The position numbers were made by a program, and so were the translations under genes. The notes beneath the pieces are model-generated. The model searched no databases, was not told the origin of the DNA, and worked only from the letters and a program-made list of their open reading frames with translations. Shown one piece after another: positions 55,213 to 64,000 of a DNA stretch of 64,000 nt (its first letter is position 1; every line of letters starts with the position of its first letter). The stretch is from Mycobacterium sp. NS-7484 (GTDB lineage: Bacteria > Actinomycetota > Actinomycetes > Mycobacteriales > Mycobacteriaceae): NCBI RefSeq assembly GCF_001953975.1, contig NZ_MBEJ01000035.1:1-64000 (forward strand), written 5' to 3'.

Positions 55213-56670
55213 GTGTCCGACGCTGCTGTTACTGATGCCGAATTGCTGGCCGGCGCACTCGTCGCGCTGAACCGCCGCGCCGAGGTCCTGCGCGAGCTCG
55301 GCGCGGTGTTCGCCGGCGCGGGCCACGAGCTGTACCTGGTCGGCGGCAGCGTGCGCGATGCCCTGCTGGGCCGGTTGACCGAAGACAGCGATCTGGACTT
55401 CACCACCGACGCCCGCCCCGAGCAGATGCTGAAGTTCCTGCGACCCTGGGCCGACGCGATCTGGGACACCGGCATCGAGTTCGGCACCATCGGCGTGGGC
55501 AAAGGCGGGCACCGGCTCGAGATCACCACGTTCCGCGCCGACAGCTACGACCAGGTGTCGCGCAATCCGACGGTCGAGTTCGGCGACAACCTCGATGACG
55601 ATCTGGTGCGCCGCGACTTCACCGTCAACGCCATGGCGGTGCGGATCGGCGCCGACGGACCGGCCGAATTCCATGACCCGCTGGGCGGTTTGGCGGCCAT
55701 CCAGGCCAAGGTCCTCGATACGCCGTCGGCGCCGGAGGTGTCGTTCGGAGACGATCCGCTGCGCATGCTGCGGGCGGCCCGCTTCGTCTCCCAGCTGGGG
55801 TTCGGGGTGGCGCCGCGCGTGCTCGAGGCGTTGCTGGAGATGGCCCCGCAGCTGTCCCGGATCACCGTCGAGCGCGTCGCCGCCGAGCTGGACAAGCTGC
55901 TGCTCGGCCAGGATCCCGTGGCCGGTGTCGATCTGATGGTGCAGACCGGGCTCGGTGAGGTGGTGCTGCCCGAGGTCGGCGAGATGCGGATGGCCATCGA
56001 CGAACATCACCAGCACAAGGACGTGTACTGGCATTCGTTGACGGTGCTGCGGCAGGCCGTCGATCTCGAAGACGACGGTCCGGATCTGGTGTTGCGCTGG
56101 GCCGCACTGCTGCACGACATCGGCAAGCCCGCGACCCGCAAGCACGAATCCGACGGCGGGGTGAGCTTCCACCACCACGAGGTGGTCGGCGCCAAGATGG
56201 CCCGCAAGCGGATGCGCGCGCTCAAGTATTCCAAGCAGATGATCGACGACGTCTCGCAGCTGGTCTATCTGCACCTGCGGTTCCACGGCTACGCCGACGA
56301 CAAGGGTGCCGGCAAGTGGACGGATTCGGCGGTGCGCCGGTATGTCACCGACGCCGGTCCGCTGCTTTCCCGGCTGCACAAACTCGTTCGCGCCGATTGC
56401 ACCACCCGCAACAAGCGCCGCGCGGCACGGCTGCAGGCCAACTACGACGATCTGGAGAACCGGATCGCCGAACTGGCGGCCAAGGAGGATCTGCAGCGGG
56501 TCCGGCCCGACCTCGACGGCAACGAGATCATGGAGATCCTCGGCATCCCGGCCGGCCCGCAGGTGGGCGAGGCCTGGAAGCACCTCAAGGAGCTGCGCCT
56601 CGAGCACGGGCCGCTGTCCCGCGAGCAGGCCGTCGACGAATTGCTGAAATGGTGGAACGCCAGGGGCTGA
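55213..56670 (+). CDS. pcnA: CCA tRNA nucleotidyltransferase
   Basis: A 485-residue class II enzyme from GTG 55213 (VSDAAVTDAELL). The head motif is LVGGSVRDALLG, with the metal Asp pair SDLDFTTDA and DDLVRRDFTVNAMAV. The HD domain follows with HHQHKDVYWHSL and LLHDIGKP. It adds CCA to tRNA 3' ends, needed because none of the three tRNAs here encode CCA. The divergent Nudix start lies 85 bases upstream. Confidence 0.94.
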   Translation: MSDAAVTDAELLAGALVALNRRAEVLRELGAVFAGAGHELYLVGGSVRDALLGRLTEDSDLDFTTDARPEQMLKFLRPWADAIWDTGIEFGTIGVGKGGHRLEITTFRADSYDQVSRNPTVEFGDNLDDDLVRRDFTVNAMAVRIGADGPAEFHDPLGGLAAIQAKVLDTPSAPEVSFGDDPLRMLRAARFVSQLGFGVAPRVLEALLEMAPQLSRITVERVAAELDKLLLGQDPVAGVDLMVQTGLGEVVLPEVGEMRMAIDEHHQHKDVYWHSLTVLRQAVDLEDDGPDLVLRWAALLHDIGKPATRKHESDGGVSFHHHEVVGAKMARKRMRALKYSKQMIDDVSQLVYLHLRFHGYADDKGAGKWTDSAVRRYVTDAGPLLSRLHKLVRADCTTRNKRRAARLQANYDDLENRIAELAAKEDLQRVRPDLDGNEIMEILGIPAGPQVGEAWKHLKELRLEHGPLSREQAVDELLKWWNARG

Positions 56671-56688
56671 TCGTGCGTCTGATCAGTC

Positions 56689-57180
56689 ATGGACTACTGC
56701 CTGGGTGAGCCCGACGGAACGGCGACCATCTTCAGCGGGACACCCGATGTAGATGTCGACGGCAACGGCAGCCTCGACGGCATCGGGCTCGATGTCGACG
56801 GGGACGGCCGGATCGACGACGTGATGGCCGATCTCGACGGCGACGGTATCGCCGAGCGCGCGGTGCTCGACGTCGATGACGACGATCACGCCGAAAGTTA
56901 TTTCTCCGACGACGGTTCGGGCACCTGGGCGCTGCGGGTGGACCGCACCGGACAGGTGCGCTGGTTCGGCCTCGACGGGGTCGAGCACACGGGCGGTCCG
57001 CTGGTCGATTTCAATGCCGACGGCACCGCCGATGACCGGTTGCTGGACGTCGACGGGGACGGCCTGGCGGATCGGGTGATCGGTCCGGGCCTGGCGTACG
57101 TCGACACCGACGGTGACGGGCGCTGGGACCTGAAGCTGGCCGACACCGATGGCGACGGCCGCGCCGACGCGGTGTCTTAG
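56689..57180 (+). CDS. Asp/Gly-rich DxDxDG repeat protein
   Basis: A 163-residue acidic protein with about eight DVDGDG-type loops (DVDGNGSLDG, DVDGDGRIDD, DLDGDGIAE, DVDGDGLAD, DTDGDGRWD). Such loops are Ca-binding in EF-hand, dockerin and thrombospondin-type-3 folds. No signal peptide or membrane helix is evident. It matches the small acidic protein after pcnA in M. tuberculosis (Rv3906c). Calcium binding is inferred. It lies 18 bases after pcnA. Confidence 0.8.
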   Translation: MDYCLGEPDGTATIFSGTPDVDVDGNGSLDGIGLDVDGDGRIDDVMADLDGDGIAERAVLDVDDDDHAESYFSDDGSGTWALRVDRTGQVRWFGLDGVEHTGGPLVDFNADGTADDRLLDVDGDGLADRVIGPGLAYVDTDGDGRWDLKLADTDGDGRADAVS

Positions 57181-57266
57181 CCTCGCCCCGCGAGCGCGCG
57201 TGTCTGTACGCCGACACGCCGTATATCGTGTGCAGTTGCGGTCGCTCGCGGCTGACGAGTGAGCGC

Positions 57267-58043
57267 TCAGCCCCGGCCGGCTCCCGGTGGCCCGGCGAAG
57301 GCCTGCGCGATCGTCAACCACTTGACGGCGTCGTCACCTTCGGCTCGCACGTCCAGATCCGCGGGAGCCCGGCGCTGGGTCACCAGCATGCAGAAGTCTT
57401 CGGCCGCACCCGTCACCCGCTGCGCGGCGTCGGCCGGCCCCCACTCCCACAGCGAGCCGTCCGGCGCGCTCAGCTCGACTCGGAACGGCTCGGCCGGCGG
57501 CGTCAACCCATGCACCGTGAACGCGAAATCCCTTGTGCGCACGCCGATATGGGCAATTGAACGCAGCCGTGCGGTGGCCGGTCGACGTACTCCGAGGGCG
57601 TCGGCCACGTCGAGTCCGTGCGCCCAGGTCTCCATCATGCGGGCCGTCGCCATCGACGTCGCGCTCATCGGGGGTCCGAACCAGGGCAGCTTGCGGCCCT
57701 CGGCCACGTTGAGCAATTCGGTGTGCAACCGGGCGCGGGTGGCGCGCCAATCGGCTAGCAGTTGTTCCGGTGGCGTCAGGGCGAGTTCCTCGGCTGCGGC
57801 GTCGACGAATCCCGTCGGGTTCTGCATGGCCTCGGCGAGAACGGCGTCGAAGCCCGGGCCATCGGTGATCGCGATGACCGACACCCGGTCGGTCCACCAC
57901 AGGTGGGCGATCTGATGGGCGATGGTCCAGCCCTCGGCCGGGGTGGGGGCGGCCCACCGTTCGGGCGGCAGATCGGCCACCAACGCGTCGAGTTCGTCGC
58001 TCTCGGCGGACAAGTCGGCCACGACGGCCGCGGCGCTCACCAT
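57267..58043 (-). CDS. TIGR03084/maleylpyruvate isomerase-like metal-binding protein
   Basis: A 258-residue protein. The N-terminal DinB-like helical bundle has [18 protein letters not shown] with metal-ligand His residues, and [11 protein letters not shown] provides a third. The C-terminal half forms the mycothiol-isomerase-like domain ([16 protein letters not shown]). Members are suspected mycothiol-dependent enzymes; the substrate is unknown. It is the homologue of Rv0036c, next to the MFS gene as in M. tuberculosis. Confidence 0.87.
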   Translation of the reverse strand: MVSAAAVVADLSAESDELDALVADLPPERWAAPTPAEGWTIAHQIAHLWWTDRVSVIAITDGPGFDAVLAEAMQNPTGFVDAAAEELALTPPEQLLADWRATRARLHTELLNVAEGRKLPWFGPPMSATSMATARMMETWAHGLDVADALGVRRPATARLRSIAHIGVRTRDFAFTVHGLTPPAEPFRVELSAPDGSLWEWGPADAAQRVTGAAEDFCMLVTQRRAPADLDVRAEGDDAVKWLTIAQAFAGPPGAGRG

Positions 58044-58053
58044 GGCGGTCAGC

Positions 58054-59379
58054 CTAGACCGGCGGCGTGTGCGGCTTCGGCGACGCCACCGCGGCGTGCA
58101 CGCCGAGGCCGGCCAGATACGCTGCCGCGCCGGCCGCGACCAGGCCGGGGGAGTGCCCGTCGGCGGGGATCACCGCGGCCGCCGCCGCGATCGCCAACAC
58201 GAACGACATCCAGAACAGCGCATCCTGCACGGTGAACACGTGGCCGCGCAGCGCGTCGTCGACGTCGATCTGCATGGCCGAATCCGCGCACAGCTTCACC
58301 AGCTGGCCGGCCGCACCGAGCAGCAGACCGCACGCCAGCATCACCGGAATGTGCAACCCGATCGCCAGCAGTTGCACCACCACCGCGACACCCAGCGCGC
58401 CGTTGGCCGTCCGGTACCGCCCGAACCGGCCGATCACCGCCGGGGCGGCCACAGTGGCGGCGAACTGTCCGATGCCGCCGGCCACCACGAACAGCACCGC
58501 GGTGCCCAACCCGAGACCGGTCACGTCGGGATCGTCGGTGTGCCGCACGATGACCAGCACCAGCAGCGAGTTGATGCCGAACGCCATCCGATGGGCGGCC
58601 AGCCCGGCCAAGGTACCGGCGACCGGGCGGACGGCCAGTACGGTGCGGGCCCCATGCACCCATCCCGTCGACACCGCATACGCCACCGAGCCGTGGATGG
58701 CGCGTTTGCTCTCGTGCGGACCCAGCACGTGCGGCCCGAAACGCACCGACAACCACAGGGCCAACGCCACCGGCAGCGCCACGATGAACATCACCACGGC
58801 CGCACCCGTGTCGTCGGCACCGAACAGCTTGCGCGGCAGCAGCATGAAGTCCGCGCCGAGGAAGGCCGCGACCGCGCCGATCGCGGTGGCCACCGAGTTC
58901 ATCGTGACCACCTGATCGCGGGGCACCACATCGGGCAGCGAGGCCGAAAGACCCGACGAGACAAACCTGGTCAACCCGTTGACGATCAAGGCCCCGCACA
59001 GGATCGGCACGTCGTCGGCGCCCATGGTCAACAGGAGACCCACCAAGAGCACCAGCAGCAGCCGGCCGAGGTTCGCGCCGACGAGCACCAGGCGCCGGTC
59101 CCACCGGTCCAGCAGCGCTCCGGCGAACGGGCCGAGCACCGAGTAGGGCAGGAACATCACCGCGAACGCCGCGGCGATCTGCCACGGCTCGGCCTGGCGT
59201 TCCGGGTTGAACAGGATCGCCCCGGCCAAGCCGGCCTGGAACAGCCCGTCGCCGAACTGGCTGACCGCGCGTAACTCCAGGAGCCGGCGGAATTCGGTCA
59301 TGCCGCGCAGCGAGTGCCAGAGGGCGCCGAGCGCGCGAGCATGAACCACCCGATCCACAGTACAAAGCTCCCGCGACAT
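58054..59379 (-). CDS. MFS transporter
   Basis: A 441-residue membrane protein with about 12 helices. The MFS loop motif after helix two reads [17 protein letters not shown]. The start at ATG 59379 (MSRELCTV) keeps the conserved [20 protein letters not shown] leader found in Rv0037c. An ATG at 59301 would drop it. The substrate is unknown. It is 10 bases upstream of the TIGR03084 gene. Confidence 0.85.
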   Translation of the reverse strand: MSRELCTVDRVVHARALGALWHSLRGMTEFRRLLELRAVSQFGDGLFQAGLAGAILFNPERQAEPWQIAAAFAVMFLPYSVLGPFAGALLDRWDRRLVLVGANLGRLLLVLLVGLLLTMGADDVPILCGALIVNGLTRFVSSGLSASLPDVVPRDQVVTMNSVATAIGAVAAFLGADFMLLPRKLFGADDTGAAVVMFIVALPVALALWLSVRFGPHVLGPHESKRAIHGSVAYAVSTGWVHGARTVLAVRPVAGTLAGLAAHRMAFGINSLLVLVIVRHTDDPDVTGLGLGTAVLFVVAGGIGQFAATVAAPAVIGRFGRYRTANGALGVAVVVQLLAIGLHIPVMLACGLLLGAAGQLVKLCADSAMQIDVDDALRGHVFTVQDALFWMSFVLAIAAAAAVIPADGHSPGLVAAGAAAYLAGLGVHAAVASPKPHTPPV

Positions 59380-59452
59380 CCAAACCGCCGAAATCTCACC
59401 GCGCCCGCGCTTGTTCTCCACGTCACGGCAATCGCGGTGCCATGATGTAGGC

Positions 59453-60058
59453 GTGGCGCAGTCAGAAGACCCGGAGGATTTCATCGCGCCTGCGGCGCAG
59501 CGGGTGCGGCCGGGCACGCTGTTGCTGGCCAACACCGATCTGCTGGAGCCGACGTTCCGGCGCAGCGTCATCTACATCGTCGAACACAACGCCGGCGGGA
59601 CACTCGGTGTGGTACTCAACCGGCCCAGTGAGACCGCGGTCTACAACGTGCTGCCGCAGTGGGCCAAGCTCACCGCCAAACCGAAGACCATGTTCATCGG
59701 CGGTCCGGTCAAGCGCGACTCGGCGCTGTGCCTGGCGACGCTGCGGGTCGGCATGCAGGCCGACGGGGTGCCGGGGCTGCGGCACGTGCAGGGGCGGGTG
59801 GTGATGGTCGATCTCGACGCCGATCCGGACACTCTGGCCCCGGTGATCGAAGGGGTGCGGATCTTCGCCGGATACTCGGGCTGGACCATCGGCCAACTTG
59901 ACGGTGAGATCGAACGCGACGATTGGATCGTGCTGTCGGCCTTGCCCTCTGATGTGCTGGCCGAGGCGCGTATCGACCTGTGGGGCCGGGTGCTGCGACG
60001 TCAGCCGTTGCCGACGGCGATGCTGGCCACGCACCCGATCGACGTCAGCCGCAACTAG
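59453..60058 (+). CDS. YqgE/AlgH family protein
   Basis: A 201-residue protein with a GTG start. Family motifs are [49 protein letters not shown] and [14 protein letters not shown]. The family is conserved (COG1678) but of unknown biochemical role. Divergent from the MFS gene (73 bases). Confidence 0.92.
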   Translation: MAQSEDPEDFIAPAAQRVRPGTLLLANTDLLEPTFRRSVIYIVEHNAGGTLGVVLNRPSETAVYNVLPQWAKLTAKPKTMFIGGPVKRDSALCLATLRVGMQADGVPGLRHVQGRVVMVDLDADPDTLAPVIEGVRIFAGYSGWTIGQLDGEIERDDWIVLSALPSDVLAEARIDLWGRVLRRQPLPTAMLATHPIDVSRN

Positions 60059-60065
60059 CTCGACG

Positions 60066-60416
60066 TCACTCGCAGGACAGCGTGCAGCCGGCGCACGAAC
60101 CGGCGCAGCCGGCACCGGACTGAGACCGGGCTTCGGTGACCGCCACGGCCTTGGCGCTCTGCCAGCAGCCCGTGGCCACGGTGGCAACGGCCCCGATGAT
60201 GCACACCACGACGACCATCAGGCCGGTATGAGGCGCTGCGGCCAGGGCGGCGGCGCCACCGGCGGCCAGCATGACCGCGGCGGCCAGTTGGGTGGGCGCC
60301 ACGGCCCGCAGAACCGAGCGCACGGGATCACCGGTGCGAGGTCTGGTCAACAACCACAGCCCGAACACGCCGACGATGACGGCGGCGCTCAAACACAGCA
60401 GCGCGGCGATCAGCAT
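60066..60416 (-). CDS. Small membrane protein with Cys-rich tail
   Basis: A 116-residue protein from ATG 60416. Three membrane helices (about 3-23, 37-58, 63-83) precede a tail with CAGSCAGCTLSCE. It corresponds to Rv0039c by position. The clustered Cys residues suggest metal binding or disulfides, but function is unknown. It ends eight bases from the YqgE stop (convergent). Confidence 0.75.
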   Translation of the reverse strand: MLIAALLCLSAAVIVGVFGLWLLTRPRTGDPVRSVLRAVAPTQLAAAVMLAAGGAAALAAAPHTGLMVVVVCIIGAVATVATGCWQSAKAVAVTEARSQSGAGCAGSCAGCTLSCE

Positions 60417-60474
60417 GCGCCACACAATACGAGGCGCCGGCCGAAGTTGCGAGGTCGCCCCGGGTGTCGGCGGG

Positions 60475-61386
60475 TCAGCCCTGCAGGCCCAGGAGCTGCG
60501 GCAAACCCGGTACCGGGGCGGGAGCCGGGGCGGCCGGGGTAGCTGGCGCCGGGGCCGGGGCCGGCGCCGGAGCGCTGACCTTGAAGCCGGACACGATCGC
60601 ATCCGCGGCGTCGGCAGCCGCGGAAACACCCTGGTTGGCCGCCGAGTAGTTCACCGACAACGACACCAGATAGTGGTCTTGGCCGGCCGTGGCCAGGATG
60701 TGCCTGCGCGAGGTATTGAGCATCTGGCTGCCGGACAGGTAGCTACCTTCGATGAACGCCGACGGGAAACCGTTGAAGGCGCCCATGGCCATGTCGGTGG
60801 TGCGCCAGTTCTGCAACTGCTGGCTGTCGACGTAGCCGTGGCTGATCGCTTCGGCCGGATCGAAATTGCCGACGAGCTTGTAGACCACCACCTGGGCGTT
60901 GGGGGTGTAGAGGTCGGTGCTGGACCGGTCGGCGATCACGGCGAACGCGTCGGGCACATTGGGATCGGGCACCTTGGTCCAGCCCGAGGGCAGCGGCAAC
61001 ACGATGCTCAACGCCTTGAAGTCGTGGCTGACCTGGGGCTCCATCTTCACGCCCTTGCTCTTGAAGAACTCGGCAAGGCTGCCGGAGGTGGCCGGGCTGA
61101 TGGTTTGCGCCACCGGGACGGGTGCCGCTGCCGCTGCCGCGACGGGTGCGGCCACCGGCGCCGCGGACGCCACCGCGGGTGCCGGATTGACCGGAGCGCC
61201 CGGTGCAGCCGGCGCTGCGGCGGGGGCGACCGTGACGGTCTGGGTCACCGTCACCGGACCGGGAACGCTGGGAACCGGGAGAAGGGGTTCGGCTGAGGCG
61301 GTCTGACCAGCGAAACCGACAACCCCGGCCACGCCGGCGGCTGCGCCCGCTGCCAGCACCCGCCACCGGCGGGCCAACTCGATCAT
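60475..61386 (-). CDS. Secreted proline-rich antigen (Mtc28/LpqN-like)
   Basis: A 303-residue exported protein from ATG 61386 with GGAAGGA upstream. The signal peptide (1 to about 30) ends near TASAEP. A Pro/Ala/Val-rich linker (about 35-90) precedes an LpqN/LpqT/Mog1p-PsbP-like domain at about 100-265 (FDFKALS-type SHDFKALSIVLPLPSGW). A Pro/Ala-rich tail closes the chain. It matches the 28-kDa proline-rich antigen (Rv0040c). Likely cell-envelope or secreted. Confidence 0.88.
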   Translation of the reverse strand: MIELARRWRVLAAGAAAGVAGVVGFAGQTASAEPLLPVPSVPGPVTVTQTVTVAPAAAPAAPGAPVNPAPAVASAAPVAAPVAAAAAAPVPVAQTISPATSGSLAEFFKSKGVKMEPQVSHDFKALSIVLPLPSGWTKVPDPNVPDAFAVIADRSSTDLYTPNAQVVVYKLVGNFDPAEAISHGYVDSQQLQNWRTTDMAMGAFNGFPSAFIEGSYLSGSQMLNTSRRHILATAGQDHYLVSLSVNYSAANQGVSAAADAADAIVSGFKVSAPAPAPAPAPATPAAPAPAPVPGLPQLLGLQG

Positions 61387-61579
61387 CACTCGTTCCTTCC
61401 GCAAACTGTGCGCTCACCAGGCGACTTTCACCAGGCGCCGACACTATCCGCGGGTCACCACCTACCACCAGCAACTCAATCGAGTCGGAATCAACCCCTG
61501 ACAGTGCTGCGATGCAACCGATACCAACCCGTGGCCTTGGGGCGGTCCGACGGGCGGTGAGCTGCCCAAACCGTGGCCT

Positions 61580-61594
61580 TATACCCTGAACGGC
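61580..61594 (+). promoter_or_regulatory. Candidate leaderless promoter of leuS
   Basis: TATACC at 61580-61585 lies nine bases before the leuS GTG, so transcription could begin at the start codon, a common arrangement in mycobacteria. No -35 box or ribosome binding site is visible. Inference only. Confidence 0.4.
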
Positions 61595-64000
61595 GTGATC
61601 GAACCCGCTGAACCGTCCAACTCGCGTCCGGAAGAGGACGCCCCGCAGCATCGCTACACCACGCAACTGGCGGGCCAGATCGAGCGCGACTGGCAGGAAC
61701 GGTGGAACGCGCTGGGCACGTTCAACGTGGCCAATCCGGTGGGCTCGCTGGCGCCGCAGGACGGCTCACCGCTGCCCGCGGACAAGATGTTCGTCCAGGA
61801 CATGTTCCCGTATCCCTCCGGCGAGGGTCTGCACGTCGGGCACCCGCTGGGTTACATCGCGACCGACGTCTACGCCCGGTACTACCGGATGACCGGGCGC
61901 AACGTGCTGCACGCGCTGGGCTTCGATGCGTTCGGTCTGCCTGCCGAGCAGTACGCCGTGCAGACCGGAACCCACCCGCGCACCCGCACCGAGGCCAACA
62001 TCGTCAACTTCCGCCGGCAGCTGGGCCGGCTGGGGTTGGGTCACGATTCGCGGCGCAGCTTCGCCACCACCGATGTCGACTTCTACAAGTGGACGCAGTG
62101 GATCTTCCTGCAGATCTACAACGCCTGGTTCGATCCGGCGGCCCGCAAGGCCCGGCCCATCACCGAGTTGATCGCCGAATTCGATTCCGGCGCACGCACT
62201 CTCGACGACGGCCGGACGTGGGGTGAGCTGTCGGCGGCCGAGCGCGCCGATGTGGTCGACGGCTACCGCCTCGTGTATCGCGCCGACTCGATGGTGAACT
62301 GGTGCCCGGGGCTGGGCACCGTGTTGGCCAACGAGGAAGTCACCGCCGACGGCCGCAGCGATCGCGGCAACTTCCCGGTGTTCCGGAAGCGCTTGCGGCA
62401 GTGGATGATGCGTATCACCGCCTACTCTGATCGGCTGCTCGACGACCTCGAGGTGCTGGACTGGCCGGACAAGGTCAAGACCATGCAGCGCAACTGGATC
62501 GGCCGCTCCACCGGCGCGTCGGTCGAATTCGGTACCGCCGCAGGAGATGTCGAGGTGTTCACCACCCGGCCGGACACCTTGTTCGGCGCCACCTACCTGG
62601 TGCTGGCGCCCGAACATAATCTCGTGGATGCGCTGGTGGCCGACGCCTGGCCCGGCGGCACCGATTCGCGGTGGACCTTCGGTGCGGCGACCCCGGGTGA
62701 AGCCGTGGCCGCCTACCGGGCCGGCATCGCGGCCAAGTCGGATCTGGAGCGCCAGGAGAACAAGACCAAGACCGGGGTGTTCCTGGGCGCCTACGCCACC
62801 AATCCGGTGAACGGCGAGCAGGTTCCGATCTTCATCGCCGATTACGTGCTGGCCGGTTACGGCACCGGCGCCATCATGGCGGTGCCCGGTGGCGACCAGC
62901 GCGACTGGGACTTCGCGACCGAGTTCGGCTTGCCCATCGTCGAGGTGGTCGCCGGCGGCGACATCACCGAGTCGGCTTACAACGGTGACGGCACCATGGT
63001 CAATTCCGGCTACCTCAACGGTCTGTCGGTGGCCGAGGCCAAGGCCGCGGTGATCGAACGCCTGGAGGCCGACGGCCGTGGCCGGGCCCGGATCGAGTAC
63101 AAGCTCCGCGATTGGCTGTTCGCCCGGCAGCGGTACTGGGGTGAGCCGTTCCCGATCGTCTACGACGCCGACGGCCGCGCCCATGCCCTGCCGGAATCGG
63201 CTCTGCCGGTGGAACTTCCGGATATCCCCGACTATTCGCCGGTGTCGTTTGACCCGGATGACGCCGACAGTGAGCCGTCCCCGCCGTTGGGTAAGGCCAC
63301 CGAGTGGGTGCATGTCGAGCTGGATCTCGGCGACGGGCTGCAGACCTACACCCGCGACACCAACGTGATGCCGCAGTGGGCGGGTAGCTCCTGGTATGAG
63401 CTGCGCTACACCGATCCACACAACTCAGAAGAGTTGTGCGCCAAGGAGAACGAGGCGTACTGGATGGGTCCGCGGCCGGCCGAGCACGGCCCGGACGATC
63501 CGGGCGGTGTCGATCTCTACGTCGGCGGTGTCGAGCATGCGGTGCTGCACCTGCTGTACTCCCGGTTTTGGCACAAGGTGCTTTTCGACCTCGGCCATGT
63601 CAGCTCGAAGGAGCCGTACCGGCGTCTGGTCAACCAGGGTTACATCCAGGCGTTCGCCTACACCGACCCCCGGGGCAGCTACGTGCCTGCGGCCGAGGTC
63701 GTCGAGCGCGACGGCAAGTTCTTCTGGCCCGGTCCTGACGGTGAGATAGAGGTCAAGCAGGAGTTCGGCAAGATCGGCAAGAGCTTGAAGAACTCGGTCT
63801 CACCGGACGAGATCTGCGACGCCTACGGCGCGGACACCCTGCGTGTCTACGAGATGTCGATGGGGCCTCTGGAGGCGTCGCGGCCCTGGGCCACCAAGGA
63901 TGTCGTCGGGGCGCACCGGTTCCTGCAGCGGGTGTGGCGTTTGGTGGTCTCCGAAGAAACCGGAGCGACCAACGTCAACGAGCACGAGGCGCTCGACACC
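61595..64000 (+). CDS. leuS: Leucyl-tRNA synthetase, 5' portion
   Basis: A partial gene: 802 codons from GTG 61595 ([11 protein letters not shown]) to the window edge, open throughout. Class I features are HVGHPLGY (HIGH) at about residue 75, the editing domain with [19 protein letters not shown], and KIGKSLKN (KMSKS variant) at about residue 727. The anticodon-binding and C-terminal domains lie beyond the window. It charges leucine onto tRNA-Leu, including the one at 9576-9658. Confidence 0.96.
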   Translation, partial: MIEPAEPSNSRPEEDAPQHRYTTQLAGQIERDWQERWNALGTFNVANPVGSLAPQDGSPLPADKMFVQDMFPYPSGEGLHVGHPLGYIATDVYARYYRMTGRNVLHALGFDAFGLPAEQYAVQTGTHPRTRTEANIVNFRRQLGRLGLGHDSRRSFATTDVDFYKWTQWIFLQIYNAWFDPAARKARPITELIAEFDSGARTLDDGRTWGELSAAERADVVDGYRLVYRADSMVNWCPGLGTVLANEEVTADGRSDRGNFPVFRKRLRQWMMRITAYSDRLLDDLEVLDWPDKVKTMQRNWIGRSTGASVEFGTAAGDVEVFTTRPDTLFGATYLVLAPEHNLVDALVADAWPGGTDSRWTFGAATPGEAVAAYRAGIAAKSDLERQENKTKTGVFLGAYATNPVNGEQVPIFIADYVLAGYGTGAIMAVPGGDQRDWDFATEFGLPIVEVVAGGDITESAYNGDGTMVNSGYLNGLSVAEAKAAVIERLEADGRGRARIEYKLRDWLFARQRYWGEPFPIVYDADGRAHALPESALPVELPDIPDYSPVSFDPDDADSEPSPPLGKATEWVHVELDLGDGLQTYTRDTNVMPQWAGSSWYELRYTDPHNSEELCAKENEAYWMGPRPAEHGPDDPGGVDLYVGGVEHAVLHLLYSRFWHKVLFDLGHVSSKEPYRRLVNQGYIQAFAYTDPRGSYVPAAEVVERDGKFFWPGPDGEIEVKQEFGKIGKSLKNSVSPDEICDAYGADTLRVYEMSMGPLEASRPWATKDVVGAHRFLQRVWRLVVSEETGATNVNEHEALDT

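Noticed and set aside
55204..56607. Minus-strand open frame opposite pcnA
   Set aside because: pcnA has intact head and HD motifs, and the opposite frame shows none.
61766..63421. Minus-strand open frame opposite leuS
   Set aside because: leuS is open for 802 codons with class I motifs; the opposite frame is a shadow.

Overview
The window is the replication-origin region of a mycobacterium, most likely a fast-growing Mycolicibacterium-type species. It is written so that dnaA, dnaN and gyrBA read on the minus strand. The evidence is gene order: rsmG-parA-parB, rnpA/rpmH, dnaA, oriC, dnaN, recF, dciA, gyrB, gyrA, tRNA-Ile/Ala and the pknB-pknA-pbpA-rodA-pstP-fhaB-fhaA cluster follow the classic mycobacterial order. 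The gnd gene between dnaN and recF is a trait I associate with fast growers such as M. smegmatis. A leuS block next to pcnA also differs from my recollection of the M. tuberculosis order.

Layout. (1) 1-9.5 kb is accessory DNA abutting a tRNA-Leu(CAG) gene. It holds three copies of an IS-like terminal repeat at the window edge, a membrane Ser/Thr kinase, an anchored low-GC surface protein, a trypsin-like protease and a decayed kinase remnant. These are followed by an ATPase plus HNH nuclease pair resembling the Septu (PtuA/PtuB) anti-phage system, a small membrane protein, and a STAS-histidine-kinase-like ATPase fusion with a STAS-like partner. (2) 9.9-19.6 kb is the phospho-signalling and cell-wall elongation operon (fhaA, fhaB, pstP, rodA, pbpA, pknA, pknB), with a MIRU-like micro-ORF between pbpA and pknA. 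(3) 19.6-25.2 kb holds trpG, a DUF881 protein, crgA, a PH-domain protein, ppiA, cwsA, a lipoprotein, tRNA-Ala, a DLW-39-type small protein, tRNA-Ile and a DUF3566 protein. (4) 25.2-36.5 kb is the replication block: gyrA with a 187-residue mini-intein, gyrB, dciA, recF, gnd, dnaN, oriC with DnaA boxes, and dnaA. (5) 37.0-42.4 kb is rpmH, rnpA, yidD, yidC, khpB, rsmG, parA and parB, with perfect parS sites at the start of rsmG and inside parA. (6) 42.6-57.2 kb is a GNAT-like protein, an SRPBCC protein, cwlM, trxA, trxB, an anti-sigma factor, sigM, murJ fused to a pseudokinase, a DUF6049 protein, a Nudix hydrolase, pcnA and an Asp-rich repeat protein. (7) 57.3-64 kb is a TIGR03084-family protein, an MFS transporter, a YqgE/AlgH protein, a small Cys-tailed membrane protein, an Mtc28-like antigen and the 5' part of leuS.

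Functionally, the core joins replication initiation and chromosome segregation to growth control. PknA/PknB and PstP set the phosphorylation of FHA proteins, CwlM and the MurJ pseudokinase. CrgA and CwsA act at the division site or pole, and RodA/PbpA build peptidoglycan. The left 9.5 kb looks like a separately acquired defence and signalling island next to tRNA-Leu. All family assignments come from reading motifs and recollected gene order; no database search was run.
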